Shown here: piece by piece, positions 53,066-62,900 of the stretch
Layout of the letters: each line of letters starts with the position of its first letter
Numbering within the stretch: position 1 is the first letter of the stretch
Assembly: GCA_934444645.1 (NCBI GenBank)
Contig: CAKSCV010000014.1
Location: 8,879-72,878 of the forward strand
Direction: 5' to 3'
DNA length: 64,000 bases
DNA from: an uncultured Eubacteriales bacterium
GTDB taxonomy: Bacteria; Bacillota; Clostridia; Oscillospirales; CAG-382
Program-made: the position numbers and the translations under genes
The notes under the pieces: model-generated
What the model saw: the letters and a program-made list of their open reading frames with translations, nothing else
What the model was told of the DNA's origin: nothing
The model's database searches: none

Positions 53066-54367
53066 ATGGAGAAAATTGTCATTACCGGCAATAAACCATT
53101 ACATGGAACAATCGAGGTTAGCGGCATGAAAAACGCCGCTGTTGCCATCGTATTCGGCACGATTTTGGCCGAAGATAAATGTACGCTCGGCAATATCCCG
53201 ATGATCAGCGATATTGCGGATGCTTTTGAAATACTCACCGCCGTCGGTGCAAGAATCCGGCGTATTGATAAAACCACTTATGAGATCGACACAACGTGCA
53301 TCACCCCCTGTTCCGCTCCGTATGACCTTGTGAAGAAATTCCGCGCGTCGTACTATATTCTCGGCGCGGAGCTCGGCCGCTTCGGCAGAGCCAAGGCTGC
53401 CTATCCCGGCGGCTGCGACATCGGCATCCGTCCGATCGACCAGCATATCAAGGGCTTTAAGGCACTCGGTGCAAACGTAGAATCGGTTTCGCGCGGCGGC
53501 TATGTCGATATCACCACCGAGGACGGCCATCTGTACGGCGATTCGGTGTATCTCGACGTGGTTTCGGTTGGCGCGACCATCAATATCATGCTTGCCGCCT
53601 GCAAGGCGAAAGGCACGACTGTCATTGACAACGCTGCGCGCGAACCGCACGTGGTTGACCTTGCAAACTTTCTTAACTCCTGCGGTGCGGACATTTCCGG
53701 CGCCGGCACGGAGGTCATCAAGATCCGCGGCGTGGAGAAGCTCCACGGTGTGCATTACGACATTATTCCGGATATGATTGAAGCCGGAACGTATATGATC
53801 GCGGCGGCAGCTACCGGCGGCGATCTGACCATCACAAACGTCATCCCCAAGCACCTTGACACCGTGACGGCAAAGCTGCTTGAAATGGGCGTCAACGTTG
53901 AGGAATTCGACGATGCCGTGCGCGTTTCGGCGTTCGGCTGCACGCTCAAGGGAACGTATGTCAAAACCGCTCCGTATCCGGGCTTCCCGACTGATATGAA
54001 TCCGCAGATGGGCGTGCTGATGTGTGTTGCCAAGGGCGAATCCAGCATCCGGGAGGGTGTTTGGGACAACCGCTTCAAATATGTGGATGAACTTATCCGC
54101 ATGGGCGCAAAAATCAAAAGCGATTCACAGTACGCAGTCTTCACCGGCGTTTCGCACCTGCACGGCGCACCCATTTCCGCGTGCGATCTGCGTGCGGGAG
54201 CCGCCTTTATCATTGCCGGACTGATGGCGCACGGTGTGACCGAGATCGATCATATCCACCATATCCAGCGCGGCTACGAGGATATCGTCGGCAAGCTGCA
54301 AAAGGTCGGCGCGGATATCACGCTTCGCTACGAACCGGACGACGCCGGTGTCTTGAGCGTCGGCTGA
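53066..54367 (+). CDS. murA: UDP-N-acetylglucosamine 1-carboxyvinyltransferase
   Basis: A 433-residue enzyme joining enolpyruvate to UDP-GlcNAc, the first committed step of peptidoglycan synthesis. The catalytic cysteine is Cys117 in YPGGCDIGIRPID, so fosfomycin sensitivity is expected. The Lys22-Asn23 pair (SGMKNAAVA) and the DRIEAGTY-like DMIEAGTYM are also seen. A candidate attenuator precedes it. Downstream lies a terminator facing a convergent small gene. The ATG follows AAAGGAATG. Confidence 0.95.
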   Translation: MEKIVITGNKPLHGTIEVSGMKNAAVAIVFGTILAEDKCTLGNIPMISDIADAFEILTAVGARIRRIDKTTYEIDTTCITPCSAPYDLVKKFRASYYILGAELGRFGRAKAAYPGGCDIGIRPIDQHIKGFKALGANVESVSRGGYVDITTEDGHLYGDSVYLDVVSVGATINIMLAACKAKGTTVIDNAAREPHVVDLANFLNSCGADISGAGTEVIKIRGVEKLHGVHYDIIPDMIEAGTYMIAAAATGGDLTITNVIPKHLDTVTAKLLEMGVNVEEFDDAVRVSAFGCTLKGTYVKTAPYPGFPTDMNPQMGVLMCVAKGESSIREGVWDNRFKYVDELIRMGAKIKSDSQYAVFTGVSHLHGAPISACDLRAGAAFIIAGLMAHGVTEIDHIHHIQRGYEDIVGKLQKVGADITLRYEPDDAGVLSVG

Positions 54368-54384
54368 CAAAACAATATAAAAAT

Positions 54385-54425
54385 AGCAGGCCGGCACAAA
54401 TGCGTCAGCCTGCTTTCCGTTTTTC
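54385..54425. terminator. Terminator between murA and the small gene
   Basis: AGCAGGC (54385-54391) pairs with GCCTGCT (54408-54414), then TTCCGTTTTT. It lies between convergent genes. Confidence 0.7.
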
Positions 54426-54437
54426 GCGGTTTCGCGG

Positions 54438-54782
54438 TTACGATAAATGCGCTTCGTAATACACGGTCACGGTGCGCTCTTTTCCGGTGTCGAGATCCAC
54501 GAACGTGATGACGCAGCCGTCAAGGCTCATGAATTCCCAGATGCTCATCTCGTCCACCGCCAGCCGGAAAACCGTATTCGTTCCGACCGTGGCGCAAAGC
54601 TCTTTCTTGTTTTCACCGATGAGATTGAGATGTCCGCCGCGCGCAAGAATGGTATCCACGCCGGTTTCGTCCTTTTCGGATATGTATTTGAACGGCGTGT
54701 CGTGCAGCTTTGCCGCAATGCGGCGTTTGGTTTGCAGCTCCTTGGAGCCTTTGCCGAAAAGGGCGGTAAGTTTTTCAAACAT
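54438..54782 (-). CDS. Small hypothetical protein
   Basis: A 114-residue soluble protein beginning MFEKLTALFGKGSKEL, without helix or signal. The mixed alpha/beta composition and SLDGCVITFVDLDTGKERTVTVYY strand pair give no recognised family. The ATG at 54782 follows AGGAGAAAAAC; a longer in-frame start lacks a ribosome site. It is divergent from the sialidase-like gene, 48 bases away. Confidence 0.65.
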   Translation of the reverse strand: MFEKLTALFGKGSKELQTKRRIAAKLHDTPFKYISEKDETGVDTILARGGHLNLIGENKKELCATVGTNTVFRLAVDEMSIWEFMSLDGCVITFVDLDTGKERTVTVYYEAHLS

Positions 54783-54830
54783 TGTTTTTCTCCTAAAGTC
54801 TTGATTTGTAAAAAAAGAAAGGTCGTTCGT

Positions 54831-56099
54831 ATGAAAATTACAATAGATCGGGAACACCTTATTTATTCGCCGCCTGTCAATACACAGACTTCAAAGTGGG
54901 GCGTGTATGCCATTCCGAAGATGTGGCGCGACACCGGCGGCGAGCTTGTCGTGCGCTTCAACGGGGAAGCGGACAGCGGCATCTGTGAGCAATGCGTGCC
55001 GAACCTGTACTTTGTTTCACAGGATGACGGCGAAACCTGGAAGCGGATCGATGACGGCGAAAGCCGTTATGACATTAAATACCTGACCGGCATCAATCCG
55101 CCTTTTGTCAAGCGGAAAAACGGCGAGCTTATCGGCGTGCGCTATAAAGAAGGGTTGGCACCGATTGTGAATGTGCCGTTTCAAAAAGAATTCCGTGTGC
55201 CGTGCGGCGCCTCAATCGTGCGGGTATACCGGTACGGCGATCTGCCGAAAGAATGCTTGGGACTTGAGCTTTTGCGCAAAACAGGTGAAACGCAGACGGT
55301 GGAAGAGATCACGCTTGATTTTCCGGAACGTGAAATCATGGTCAATGCCAAGGGCAGTGCGGCCGGAGACCGGACCTTTATCGACATACCGGAATATGTG
55401 CAGTCGAATATTTTCTCATCGCCCTATTTCACCGGCATCACCGAGCTTGCGGACGGTACGCTTGCGGCGGTTACACATGGGCAGACACCCTCCGTGTCGG
55501 ATCGTCAGTGTGAGGATGCGTATTTGGTGGTGTCCGAGGACGGCGGCAAAACGTGGCGCAAGCGAAGCCTTATTGCCAGCGCGCCCGAAATGCCGTTCGG
55601 CTGCTGCGGCGACGGCGGTGAAATGTCGCTTACGCAAACAACAAACGGGAATCTGCTCTGTGCGATGCGTACCGATATGAGCATTGAGGGCTATCCGTGT
55701 GAAACGCTGCTTTGCCGTTCGTCGGACAACGGTTACACGTGGACAAAGCCGGAAAAAGTTGCCGATTCGAGTGTGACGCCGCATGTGGTGGCACTCGCTG
55801 ATGGAATTGTGCTGCTGATTTACGGCAGACCCGGTGTACATTTCAAAATTTCGGAGGATAACGGCGTTTCGTGGAGCTCCTCCTATCCGATCATCGGAAA
55901 AACGCTCTCGGAAGAGCTTTCTGCCGGAAAGAGCTATATGGCTGCCAAGTATTTTGATACAAGCAGCTACAGCAACACCTTTGTGGAAAAGCTGTCAGAT
56001 AACAGCGTTCTTGTGCTTTACAATAATCTGAAGTACGACGACGGCGACGGTTTGTGCCATAAAGCCGCCTTTGTGCGCAAAATTACGGCAGAGCGTTAA
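54831..56099 (+). CDS. Asp-box (sialidase-like) protein
   Basis: A 422-residue beta-propeller with Asp-box repeats SxDxGxxW: SQDDGETW (63-70), SEDGGKTW (about 234), SSDNGYTW (about 297) and SEDNGVSW (about 341). Such propellers occur in sialidases (GH33 and related) and in other glycosidases. An Arg triad was not identified, so catalytic identity is uncertain. No signal peptide, so any activity is cytoplasmic. The start ATG at 54831 follows AGAAAGG. It is transcribed alone between a small gene and purA. Confidence 0.7.
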   Translation: MKITIDREHLIYSPPVNTQTSKWGVYAIPKMWRDTGGELVVRFNGEADSGICEQCVPNLYFVSQDDGETWKRIDDGESRYDIKYLTGINPPFVKRKNGELIGVRYKEGLAPIVNVPFQKEFRVPCGASIVRVYRYGDLPKECLGLELLRKTGETQTVEEITLDFPEREIMVNAKGSAAGDRTFIDIPEYVQSNIFSSPYFTGITELADGTLAAVTHGQTPSVSDRQCEDAYLVVSEDGGKTWRKRSLIASAPEMPFGCCGDGGEMSLTQTTNGNLLCAMRTDMSIEGYPCETLLCRSSDNGYTWTKPEKVADSSVTPHVVALADGIVLLIYGRPGVHFKISEDNGVSWSSSYPIIGKTLSEELSAGKSYMAAKYFDTSSYSNTFVEKLSDNSVLVLYNNLKYDDGDGLCHKAAFVRKITAER

Positions 56100-56201
56100 G
56101 CGGTTTTATCCGCAAATGCTAAGGATAAGCGCACAGGGCGCCGGATATTTGTGAAATCCGATGATGTGTATAAACGCTGTGTAAATTCGGCGAACCGCTT
56201 C

Positions 56202-56230
56202 TTGACATTTTCTTTATCTTATTATATAAT
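56202..56230 (+). promoter_or_regulatory. Promoter of purA
   Basis: Perfect TTGACA (56202-56207) and TATAAT (56225-56230), spacer 17, with a ~90-base leader before purA. Confidence 0.9.
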
Positions 56231-56326
56231 AGATTGTAATATTGCGTATGAAGCAAGTATTGCCATTTGTCAAATTTTTTCGTTTCGACAGGTGTTATTG
56301 GCTTTTGGGAAAGGAATGGCATAGGT

Positions 56327-57607
56327 ATGTTAACAGCAATTTCCGGTATCAACTGGGGTGACGAAGGCAAGGGCCGCATGGTCGATCTGCTTTCGGAAAA
56401 CGCCGATATCGTCGCTCGCTACCAGGGCGGCAACAACGCGGGACACACCGTTATCAACGAATTCGGCGAGTTCAAGCTCAATCTGCTTCCTTCGGGTATT
56501 TTCCGTTCGAATGTCGTCAACGTCATGGGCGGCGGCATGGTCATCGATTTGAAGCATTTGGTCGGTGAAATGAAAAAAATAACCGAACGCGGCATTTCCA
56601 TAACCCCCGCAAACTTGAAAATCAGTGATCGCGCCACCATTGTTCTTCCGTATCATGTCGAACTCGATAAGCTCGAAGAAGAACGCCTGACGCGCGTCAC
56701 CGGCAAGCCCTATGGCTCGACCAGACGCGGCATCGCACCGGTTTACAGCGATAAATACATGAAAAAGACCATCCGTATGGGCGACCTGTTCTTTGAGGAC
56801 GACCTTCACGAAAAGGTCACCAACATTGTCGCTTACAAGAACCTCTTAATCGAGGGCGGTTACGGCGCAACGGCGGTCGATCCGGAAGAGATCATGGCAT
56901 GGTTGCACGAATACGGCGACGTGTTAAAGCCGTTCGTCTGCGACGTGAGCGTTTATCTTCGCGAAGCGCATAAGGCCGGCAAGAACATTCTGTTCGAAGC
57001 CCAGCTCGGTGCTTTGCGCGATATCGATTTCGGCATCTATCCGTACACCTCTTCGTCCTCCACGATTGCGGCATTCGCTCCAATCGGTGCAGGCATTCCG
57101 GGTGTCAAGCTCGATAAGAGCATCGGCATCATGAAGGCTTATTCCACTTGCGTCGGCGCAGGCCCGTTCACCGTTCGCATGAGCGGCGAGCAAGCCGAAG
57201 AGCTTCGCAAGGCCGGCAATGAATACGGTGCGGCAACCGGCCGTCCGCGTGAAGTCGGTGCTTTCGATGCAGTGGCTTCCAAATACGGCGTGATCATGCA
57301 GGGTGCGGACGAGGTGGCACTTACAAAGCTCGATGTGCTCTCGTATATGGATAAGATTCCGGTGTGCGTTGCCTATGATATCGACGGTGAAATTACAACG
57401 GAATTTCCGAGCGGTCTGCGCCTTGATATCGCAAAACCGGTGTATGAATACTTAGACGGCTGGAAGTGCGATATTTCCGCTTGCCGCAAGTATGAGGATC
57501 TTCCCGAAAACGCTAAAAAATACGTGGCATTCCTCGCACAAAAAACGCAGTGCGACATCAAATACATCTCGGTCGGCGCAAGCAGAGAAGCCTATATCGA
57601 ATTATAA
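56327..57607 (+). CDS. purA: Adenylosuccinate synthetase
   Basis: A 426-residue enzyme condensing IMP and aspartate with GTP, the first step from IMP to AMP. Seen are GINWGDEGKGRMVDLL (usual GxQWGDEGKGK; Asn replaces Gln), QGGNNAGHT, the STRRGIAPVYSDK segment and, later, GAGPFTVRM. Length matches the bacterial family. The ATG at 56327 gives the canonical N-terminus, with AAAGGA upstream; earlier in-frame starts lack sites. Monocistronic with its own promoter and terminator. Confidence 0.95.
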   Translation: MLTAISGINWGDEGKGRMVDLLSENADIVARYQGGNNAGHTVINEFGEFKLNLLPSGIFRSNVVNVMGGGMVIDLKHLVGEMKKITERGISITPANLKISDRATIVLPYHVELDKLEEERLTRVTGKPYGSTRRGIAPVYSDKYMKKTIRMGDLFFEDDLHEKVTNIVAYKNLLIEGGYGATAVDPEEIMAWLHEYGDVLKPFVCDVSVYLREAHKAGKNILFEAQLGALRDIDFGIYPYTSSSSTIAAFAPIGAGIPGVKLDKSIGIMKAYSTCVGAGPFTVRMSGEQAEELRKAGNEYGAATGRPREVGAFDAVASKYGVIMQGADEVALTKLDVLSYMDKIPVCVAYDIDGEITTEFPSGLRLDIAKPVYEYLDGWKCDISACRKYEDLPENAKKYVAFLAQKTQCDIKYISVGASREAYIEL

Positions 57608-57615
57608 TGTTTCTG

Positions 57616-57660
57616 ACAAAGGTGTCGTGAGAGCTATCTCCGGCACCTTTGTGCTTTTTT
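57616..57660 (+). terminator. Terminator of purA
   Basis: ACAAAGGTG (57616-57624) pairs with CACCTTTGT (57644-57652), then GC and six T. Confidence 0.9.
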
Positions 57661-57709
57661 GAAACGCTTTATCAAACGTCCGAAAGCATTCGGACAGAAA
57701 GGATTTCCC

Positions 57710-58555
57710 ATGGGACTCAAATTTACGAAAATGCACGGCTGCGGCAACGATTATATCTATTTCAACTGCTTTGAAGTGCCGGTCGAAAATCCGGAAGAGC
57801 TTTCGGTGCGCATTTCCGACCGTCACTTTGGTGTCGGCGGCGACGGAATTGTGTTAATCTGCCCGTCGGATAAGGCGGACGCCAAAATGCGTATGTTCAA
57901 CATCGACGGCAGTGAAGGGAAAATGTGCGGAAACGCCATCCGCTGCGTCGGAAAATATCTGTACGATAACGGTATCAAACGCCGTGGTACGCTGACCGTC
58001 GATACGCTGTCCGGCATTAAGACGTTAAGGCTAAACATCGGTGCGGACGGCAAGGTCGATTCCGTGCAGGTGGATATGGGAAAAGCCATCTTGAAGCCCG
58101 AAGAGATTCCGGTCAGGCTGGATGGCGAAACGATCGCCGCGCGTCCGGTCACCATCGGCGGAAAAGAGTACAAAATCACCTGTGTTTCGATGGGAAATCC
58201 GCACTGCATCGTCTTTACCGATACGGATGTTGCGGAGCTGCCGCTTGAAAAAATCGGTCCGGAATTTGAGTTCGACCCGTTGTTTCCCGAACGCGTCAAT
58301 ACGGAATTTATCAATGTGATCGATAAGAATACGTTAAAAATGCGCGTATGGGAGCGCGGCAGCGGCGAAACGCTTGCCTGCGGCACGGGCGCGTGCGCGT
58401 CGGTCGTTGCGGCGTGCTTGAACGGCTTTTGCGAAAAGAATACCGATGTTACGGTGCGTCTTGTCGGCGGAGAGCTTGTCATCCGCTATACCGACCAAGC
58501 GGTCACCATGACAGGCCCTGCGACGGTCGCTTTTACCGGCGAATTGCCCGATTAA
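57710..58555 (+). CDS. dapF: Diaminopimelate epimerase
   Basis: A 281-residue enzyme converting LL- to meso-diaminopimelate for lysine and peptidoglycan. The two catalytic cysteines are Cys73 (GKMCGNAIRC) and Cys224 (TLACGTGACAS). MHGCGNDY near the N-terminus is also conserved. The ATG at 57710 follows AAAGGATTT; a longer in-frame frame overlaps the purA terminator. It is followed 33 bases later by dapL, forming a two-gene DAP operon. Confidence 0.96.
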   Translation: MGLKFTKMHGCGNDYIYFNCFEVPVENPEELSVRISDRHFGVGGDGIVLICPSDKADAKMRMFNIDGSEGKMCGNAIRCVGKYLYDNGIKRRGTLTVDTLSGIKTLRLNIGADGKVDSVQVDMGKAILKPEEIPVRLDGETIAARPVTIGGKEYKITCVSMGNPHCIVFTDTDVAELPLEKIGPEFEFDPLFPERVNTEFINVIDKNTLKMRVWERGSGETLACGTGACASVVAACLNGFCEKNTDVTVRLVGGELVIRYTDQAVTMTGPATVAFTGELPD

Positions 58556-58588
58556 CCGAACAGATATTTGTTCAGAAAGAGGATTTGT

Positions 58589-59767
58589 ATGAAGATCAAC
58601 GAAAATTATCTTGCCTTAAAGGAAAGCTATCTGTTTTCCGATATTGCCAAAAAGGTCGCCGCTTTCACGGCGGCTCATCCGGAGGCATCGATTATCCGCC
58701 TCGGCATCGGCGATGTTACCCTGCCGCTTGTTCCGGCGGTTGTGGAGGCACTCGAGAGCGCGTCGCGCGAAATGGGCGTGAAGGAAACCTTCCACGGCTA
58801 CGGCCCGGAGCAGGGCTATGGCTTCTTAAAGGACGCTATCCGGGACTATTATGCCGCCAAGGGCGTTTCGCTGGAATCGGATGAAATATTCATTTCGGAC
58901 GGTGCGAAAAGCGACCTCGGCAACATTTTGGATATCTTTTCCACCGACAACACCGTTCTCGTACCTGATCCGGTCTACCCGGTGTATGTGGACACCAACA
59001 TCATGGCCGGACGCAGGATCGTCTATGCCAATGCAAACGAAGAGAACGATTTCCTTCCCATGCCGGATGCTTCGGTTCATGCGGATATCATTTATATCTG
59101 CTCGCCGAACAACCCGACCGGCGCGGTGTATACCAAAGAACAGCTCGAAAAATGGGTGGCGTATGCGCTGGAACAGAACGCCGTCATCCTGTTCGATTCA
59201 GCCTATGAGTCGTTTGTACGCGACGATTCGCTCCCGACCAGCATTTATGCGGTCGAGGGCGCGAAAAAGTGCGCCATCGAGTTCTGCTCGTTCTCCAAAA
59301 CAGCCGGATTTACCGGTACGCGCTGCGGATATACGGTCGTTCCGAACGAGCTTGAAGGCGGCGGCGTGAAGTTAAACAAGCTGTGGCTGCGCCGCCAGAC
59401 CACCAAGTTCAACGGCGTGCCGTATATCATTCAAAAAGGTGCGGCGGCTGTCTTTACGCCAGAGGGCCAGAAGCAGATCCGCGCCAACATCGATTATTAT
59501 ATGGAAAACGCGCGCCTTGTGTCGGAGACCCTGCAAGGCATGGGTATTTGGCATACCGGCGGCAAGAATTCGCCGTATATCTGGCTTAAATGCCCGAACG
59601 GCATGAAATCGTGGGAATACTTCGACTACCTGCTCGAAAACGCGCACGTGGTCGGTACGCCCGGCGCAGGCTTCGGCGTGAACGGAGAAGGCTTCTTCCG
59701 CTTAACGGCCTTCAATTCGCGCGAAAACGTCTTGGAAGCGGTAAAACGCATTCAAAAGACGCTGTAA
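58589..59767 (+). CDS. dapL: LL-diaminopimelate aminotransferase
   Basis: A 392-residue PLP enzyme making LL-DAP directly from tetrahydrodipicolinate and glutamate, the short lysine route of some Clostridia, Chlamydiae and plants. Lys237 in SFSKTAGFTGTR binds PLP; SPNNPTGAVYT and the KTIR-like arginine in GEGFFRLTAF are seen. The ATG follows AGAAAGAGG. Its pairing with dapF shows the pathway variant used here: no acetyl or succinyl branch is needed. Confidence 0.95.
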   Translation: MKINENYLALKESYLFSDIAKKVAAFTAAHPEASIIRLGIGDVTLPLVPAVVEALESASREMGVKETFHGYGPEQGYGFLKDAIRDYYAAKGVSLESDEIFISDGAKSDLGNILDIFSTDNTVLVPDPVYPVYVDTNIMAGRRIVYANANEENDFLPMPDASVHADIIYICSPNNPTGAVYTKEQLEKWVAYALEQNAVILFDSAYESFVRDDSLPTSIYAVEGAKKCAIEFCSFSKTAGFTGTRCGYTVVPNELEGGGVKLNKLWLRRQTTKFNGVPYIIQKGAAAVFTPEGQKQIRANIDYYMENARLVSETLQGMGIWHTGGKNSPYIWLKCPNGMKSWEYFDYLLENAHVVGTPGAGFGVNGEGFFRLTAFNSRENVLEAVKRIQKTL

Positions 59768-59791
59768 CGAAAGCCGTATCCTTCACAAAAG

Positions 59792-59830
59792 AAAACGGAC
59801 GTGACCAAAAAAGGCCGCGCCCGTTTTTTT
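59792..59830 (+). terminator. Terminator of dapL
   Basis: AAAACGG (59792-59798) pairs with CCGTTTT (59821-59827), with further internal GC pairs, and T to 59830. Confidence 0.75.
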
Positions 59831-59853
59831 GTGCGGTTTGCCCGATACGAATG

Positions 59854-59888
59854 AAAACCGCCGCAAGCTGTGTGCCTGCGGCGGTTTT
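59854..59888. terminator. Bidirectional terminator, dapL / GH99-like gene
   Basis: A perfect 12-bp stem (AAAACCGCCGCA 59854-59865 with TGCGGCGGTTTT 59877-59888) with U-tracts on both strands; the convergent genes end on both sides. Confidence 0.9.
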
Positions 59889-59902
59889 GTAAGTCTTACG
59901 GT

Positions 59903-62900
59903 TTAGTCATCCATGCGGTAGATGCGAACGTTATCGATATAGTATTCTTCGGCGGAAGCCTTACGTACCGAATAGTCGCCTATCATCTGCGAGGAGGTAA
60001 CGCTCATGGTCACGGACCAGGTGTACCAGCCGTCGGTGTTCTTGACCTGCTTTTCGCCTTCCCAGAAGTTCGGGTCGCTGCTGTTTCCGTCAGCGTCCTT
60101 GGTCTCAAAGCGGATCCACGGGTCGATCTTATTGCCGTTCGGCATATAGATGTCTGCCATGAAGGTGTATGTGCCGGGTTCTTTGAGCAGCTTCGGAAAG
60201 GCAACCGCATAGCCGCCGTGTGCGCCGTTCGGCGTGATCTTCAAGACCTTGCCGCCCTTGGCAGAATCGGGATTGTCTACAACAGCCGTGTTGCTGGAAA
60301 CGCCGTTGCAGTCGAACTTGATGCCCTGTGCGGCATAGGTGGCGTGCTGGGCGTCGTTCTTGTCGAAGTTGTTGTACCAGATGAGCGTACCGAGTTCTTT
60401 GTCTTCGGTAGGAATATCGGGTTCTTCGTAAAGGGTAGCGTCGCCGGCGTCATCCGGCTTGTCGTCCTTTGATGCGGAGGTGTCGGCAGGACCCGGCGTT
60501 ACGCCTTGCTTCGGGACAAAGCGCATATAGTCGATGTCCATGCGGCCGGTTGCGTCGAACGGGTCAAAACGGAGGCTGGTGATAACATCCTTCCATTCGG
60601 CAACATCGGCAAGGTTGACTTTGTAGGTTTCCCATTCGCCGTTGCTGTCGGTGCTCTTTAACACAACCTGAAGCGTCTTGGCTTCGTTGTGACCGCCGCT
60701 AACGTTTGTGCCGAAATACATCTTTAAGGTGTGCGGCTTTGCGGCATTGTATTGGTAGCGGATGCGCAGCTCAAAGCTTTCGTAATCGCTTGCCTGAAGC
60801 TTGAGCGTGTCGGAGTAAACAATGGTCGGGTCGGTGGTTGCCGACATGGTTTCGCAGGACATATGGCCGTTGTTGACGAACAGATTCATGAAAGAGGACT
60901 TCCAGTTTTCCGTATCGGCAAGCGTATTGAATTCCCATTGACCGTAAACGCGGTCCTTGGTATCGGCTTCAAAGTAATGCTTCTGCGGTGTTTCAATGTC
61001 GATTTCGTTCTTGTCGTTGAGCTTGAAGGTATAGCCGACTTCTTCGCAAAGCGTCTTGATCGGCAAGAGCGGCAGACCGTCGATGTCGGAGAACTTATAG
61101 GGAAGCTTCTTGGAAGCGCCGTCAAGCGTGTAGGTGTCGCTGCCGACGGTGTAAACGACGGTATGGTTGGTGAAGTAAAGCGTCAGCTGCGCTTTGTCCT
61201 GATCCCACTCAAAGTAGGTGTTGAGCTGGAAGTTGATGCCGGATTCCGGATCGAACGGGAGAAGAACATCGCCGTTTTCGGCTTTCTGCGGTGCAAAGTA
61301 GGTTTCAGTGGTAACGCCGTTGATGTGAAGCTTGTTGGAGAAATTGCCGCCTTCAGCACCTAAGAATTCGATCTTCTTGACGGCGACCGGCTTGCCGGAA
61401 ATCTTAGCCGGGTCAAAGCGGAAGCCGCGCAGTGTGCCCTTGAACTTTTTGATGGAAGAAACAGCAACCGTGTACTCAGCCCAATCATCGGTTTCGCTGG
61501 CAGGGTAGCCGATGCGCTTGTTTTCGCCGAAGTTCTGATCGTCGGTGGTGGTGTAGTAGATGCAGGGATTGAGCCCCTTCGGAATCTTGGCGGTTACGCG
61601 GATAGCGGCAACATTGTCAAGATTGATTTTCTCTGCGCTTACATCCGGGAAAATAATGATGGTGTCGCTCGTGGAGGTACCGAAAACGCCTTCTTCGGTA
61701 ACCGAAGAGTTCTCAACGCCCCAAAGAGCATAGTCTTTACGCGTAGCAAGGTCAAAGGTGTAGATCGGAACAAGATTGGTTTCATCCACTTTTTCTACGT
61801 AGTAGCCCTGTCTGCGCAAGAGGTGTAAGTTCTGCGGATAGAGGTGGTTGATGCGGTAAGCCTGGTTAGCGGTCGGAACGGTATTAATAGAAGCGTCTGC
61901 CTTTTCGTCGGTGTAAGCTTCACGGAGTGCGTCGAGATAGCCGAATCCCTTTTCGTCGGTGGTCGGCATGATGTACGTGCCTTCACCGTATTCGTTCCAG
62001 GTCGAGAGCATGACAAGACCGTCCTGCCACTTTTCGGTTGCGTGAGACGGGATATAGTCCTCTTTTACCCATTTTTGAGCAGCAGCATAGTCGCTCATGG
62101 TCATCATCGGGTAACGAACCTTATTCCACGGCATATTGTTGAAGCCGACGGAAACGGTCGGAACCGTATAGATGTTCTTAGCGTTGGCACTGCCGAGAAT
62201 GGACTCTTTGTTGGTTTCAATCCGATAGCCGTTTGTGCCCCAGTTGTAAGCATAGCAGCCGTCAAAGCCCATGGCGGCGAGTCTGTCGGAGCCGCTGCCG
62301 CAGGCAAGGTAGACCATGCCGTTAAAGCCGAGCTTCTTGACTTCTTCTTCGAGGTAATCGAACATTTCCTTGACCTTTGCGTCGCCGCCGATACGGTCGG
62401 AAAGCGAGCCGGGACCGAAGACGCAGAGGATCGGACGGTTGTCTACCGTGATGTAGCGCGGGTCTTTGAAGTAGTTTTCAATGAGGTAGGGAACAAAGCT
62501 TTCTTTCCAGTTTTCCATGTGTCCCGGGCTGGGTGCGTTGGCAGCTTCCCAGATGATGGCAAACTTGGACATATCGGAATACTTGGCGTTCATGTAGCCG
62601 TCGTAGAGGTGCGTTGCGCCGACGTGCTGCGGGTCAGTGCCCCAGCCGTGCGTGAAGAACACACAGAAGGCCTGGAAGTCGATGCCGTGTTCAAGCGTAT
62701 ACTTGATTTCCCAGTCAGCCGTTTCCGGAAGACCTTCGTCATAGTAGCCGAGAACCGGCTCAACGTCCTTGTAGGCCGAAATGCAGTTCCAGCCGCCGGT
62801 CGAGCCGGTGCCGTTCTGCCACAGCGAGCAGACGTTCATACCGACCGTGTATTTGTTTGTGCCCTTCGGGACGACCGGTTCGGGAACATAGTCGTCGTGA

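Noticed and set aside
52863..53066. A 67-codon Cys-rich frame before murA (possible leader peptide)
   Set aside because: It starts at TTG without a ribosome site and runs through the attenuator hairpins; RNA structure explains the region better.
56100..56326. Purine riboswitch or other structured leader before purA
   Set aside because: The leader shows none of the purine riboswitch loops; only a promoter and an AT-rich stretch are present.
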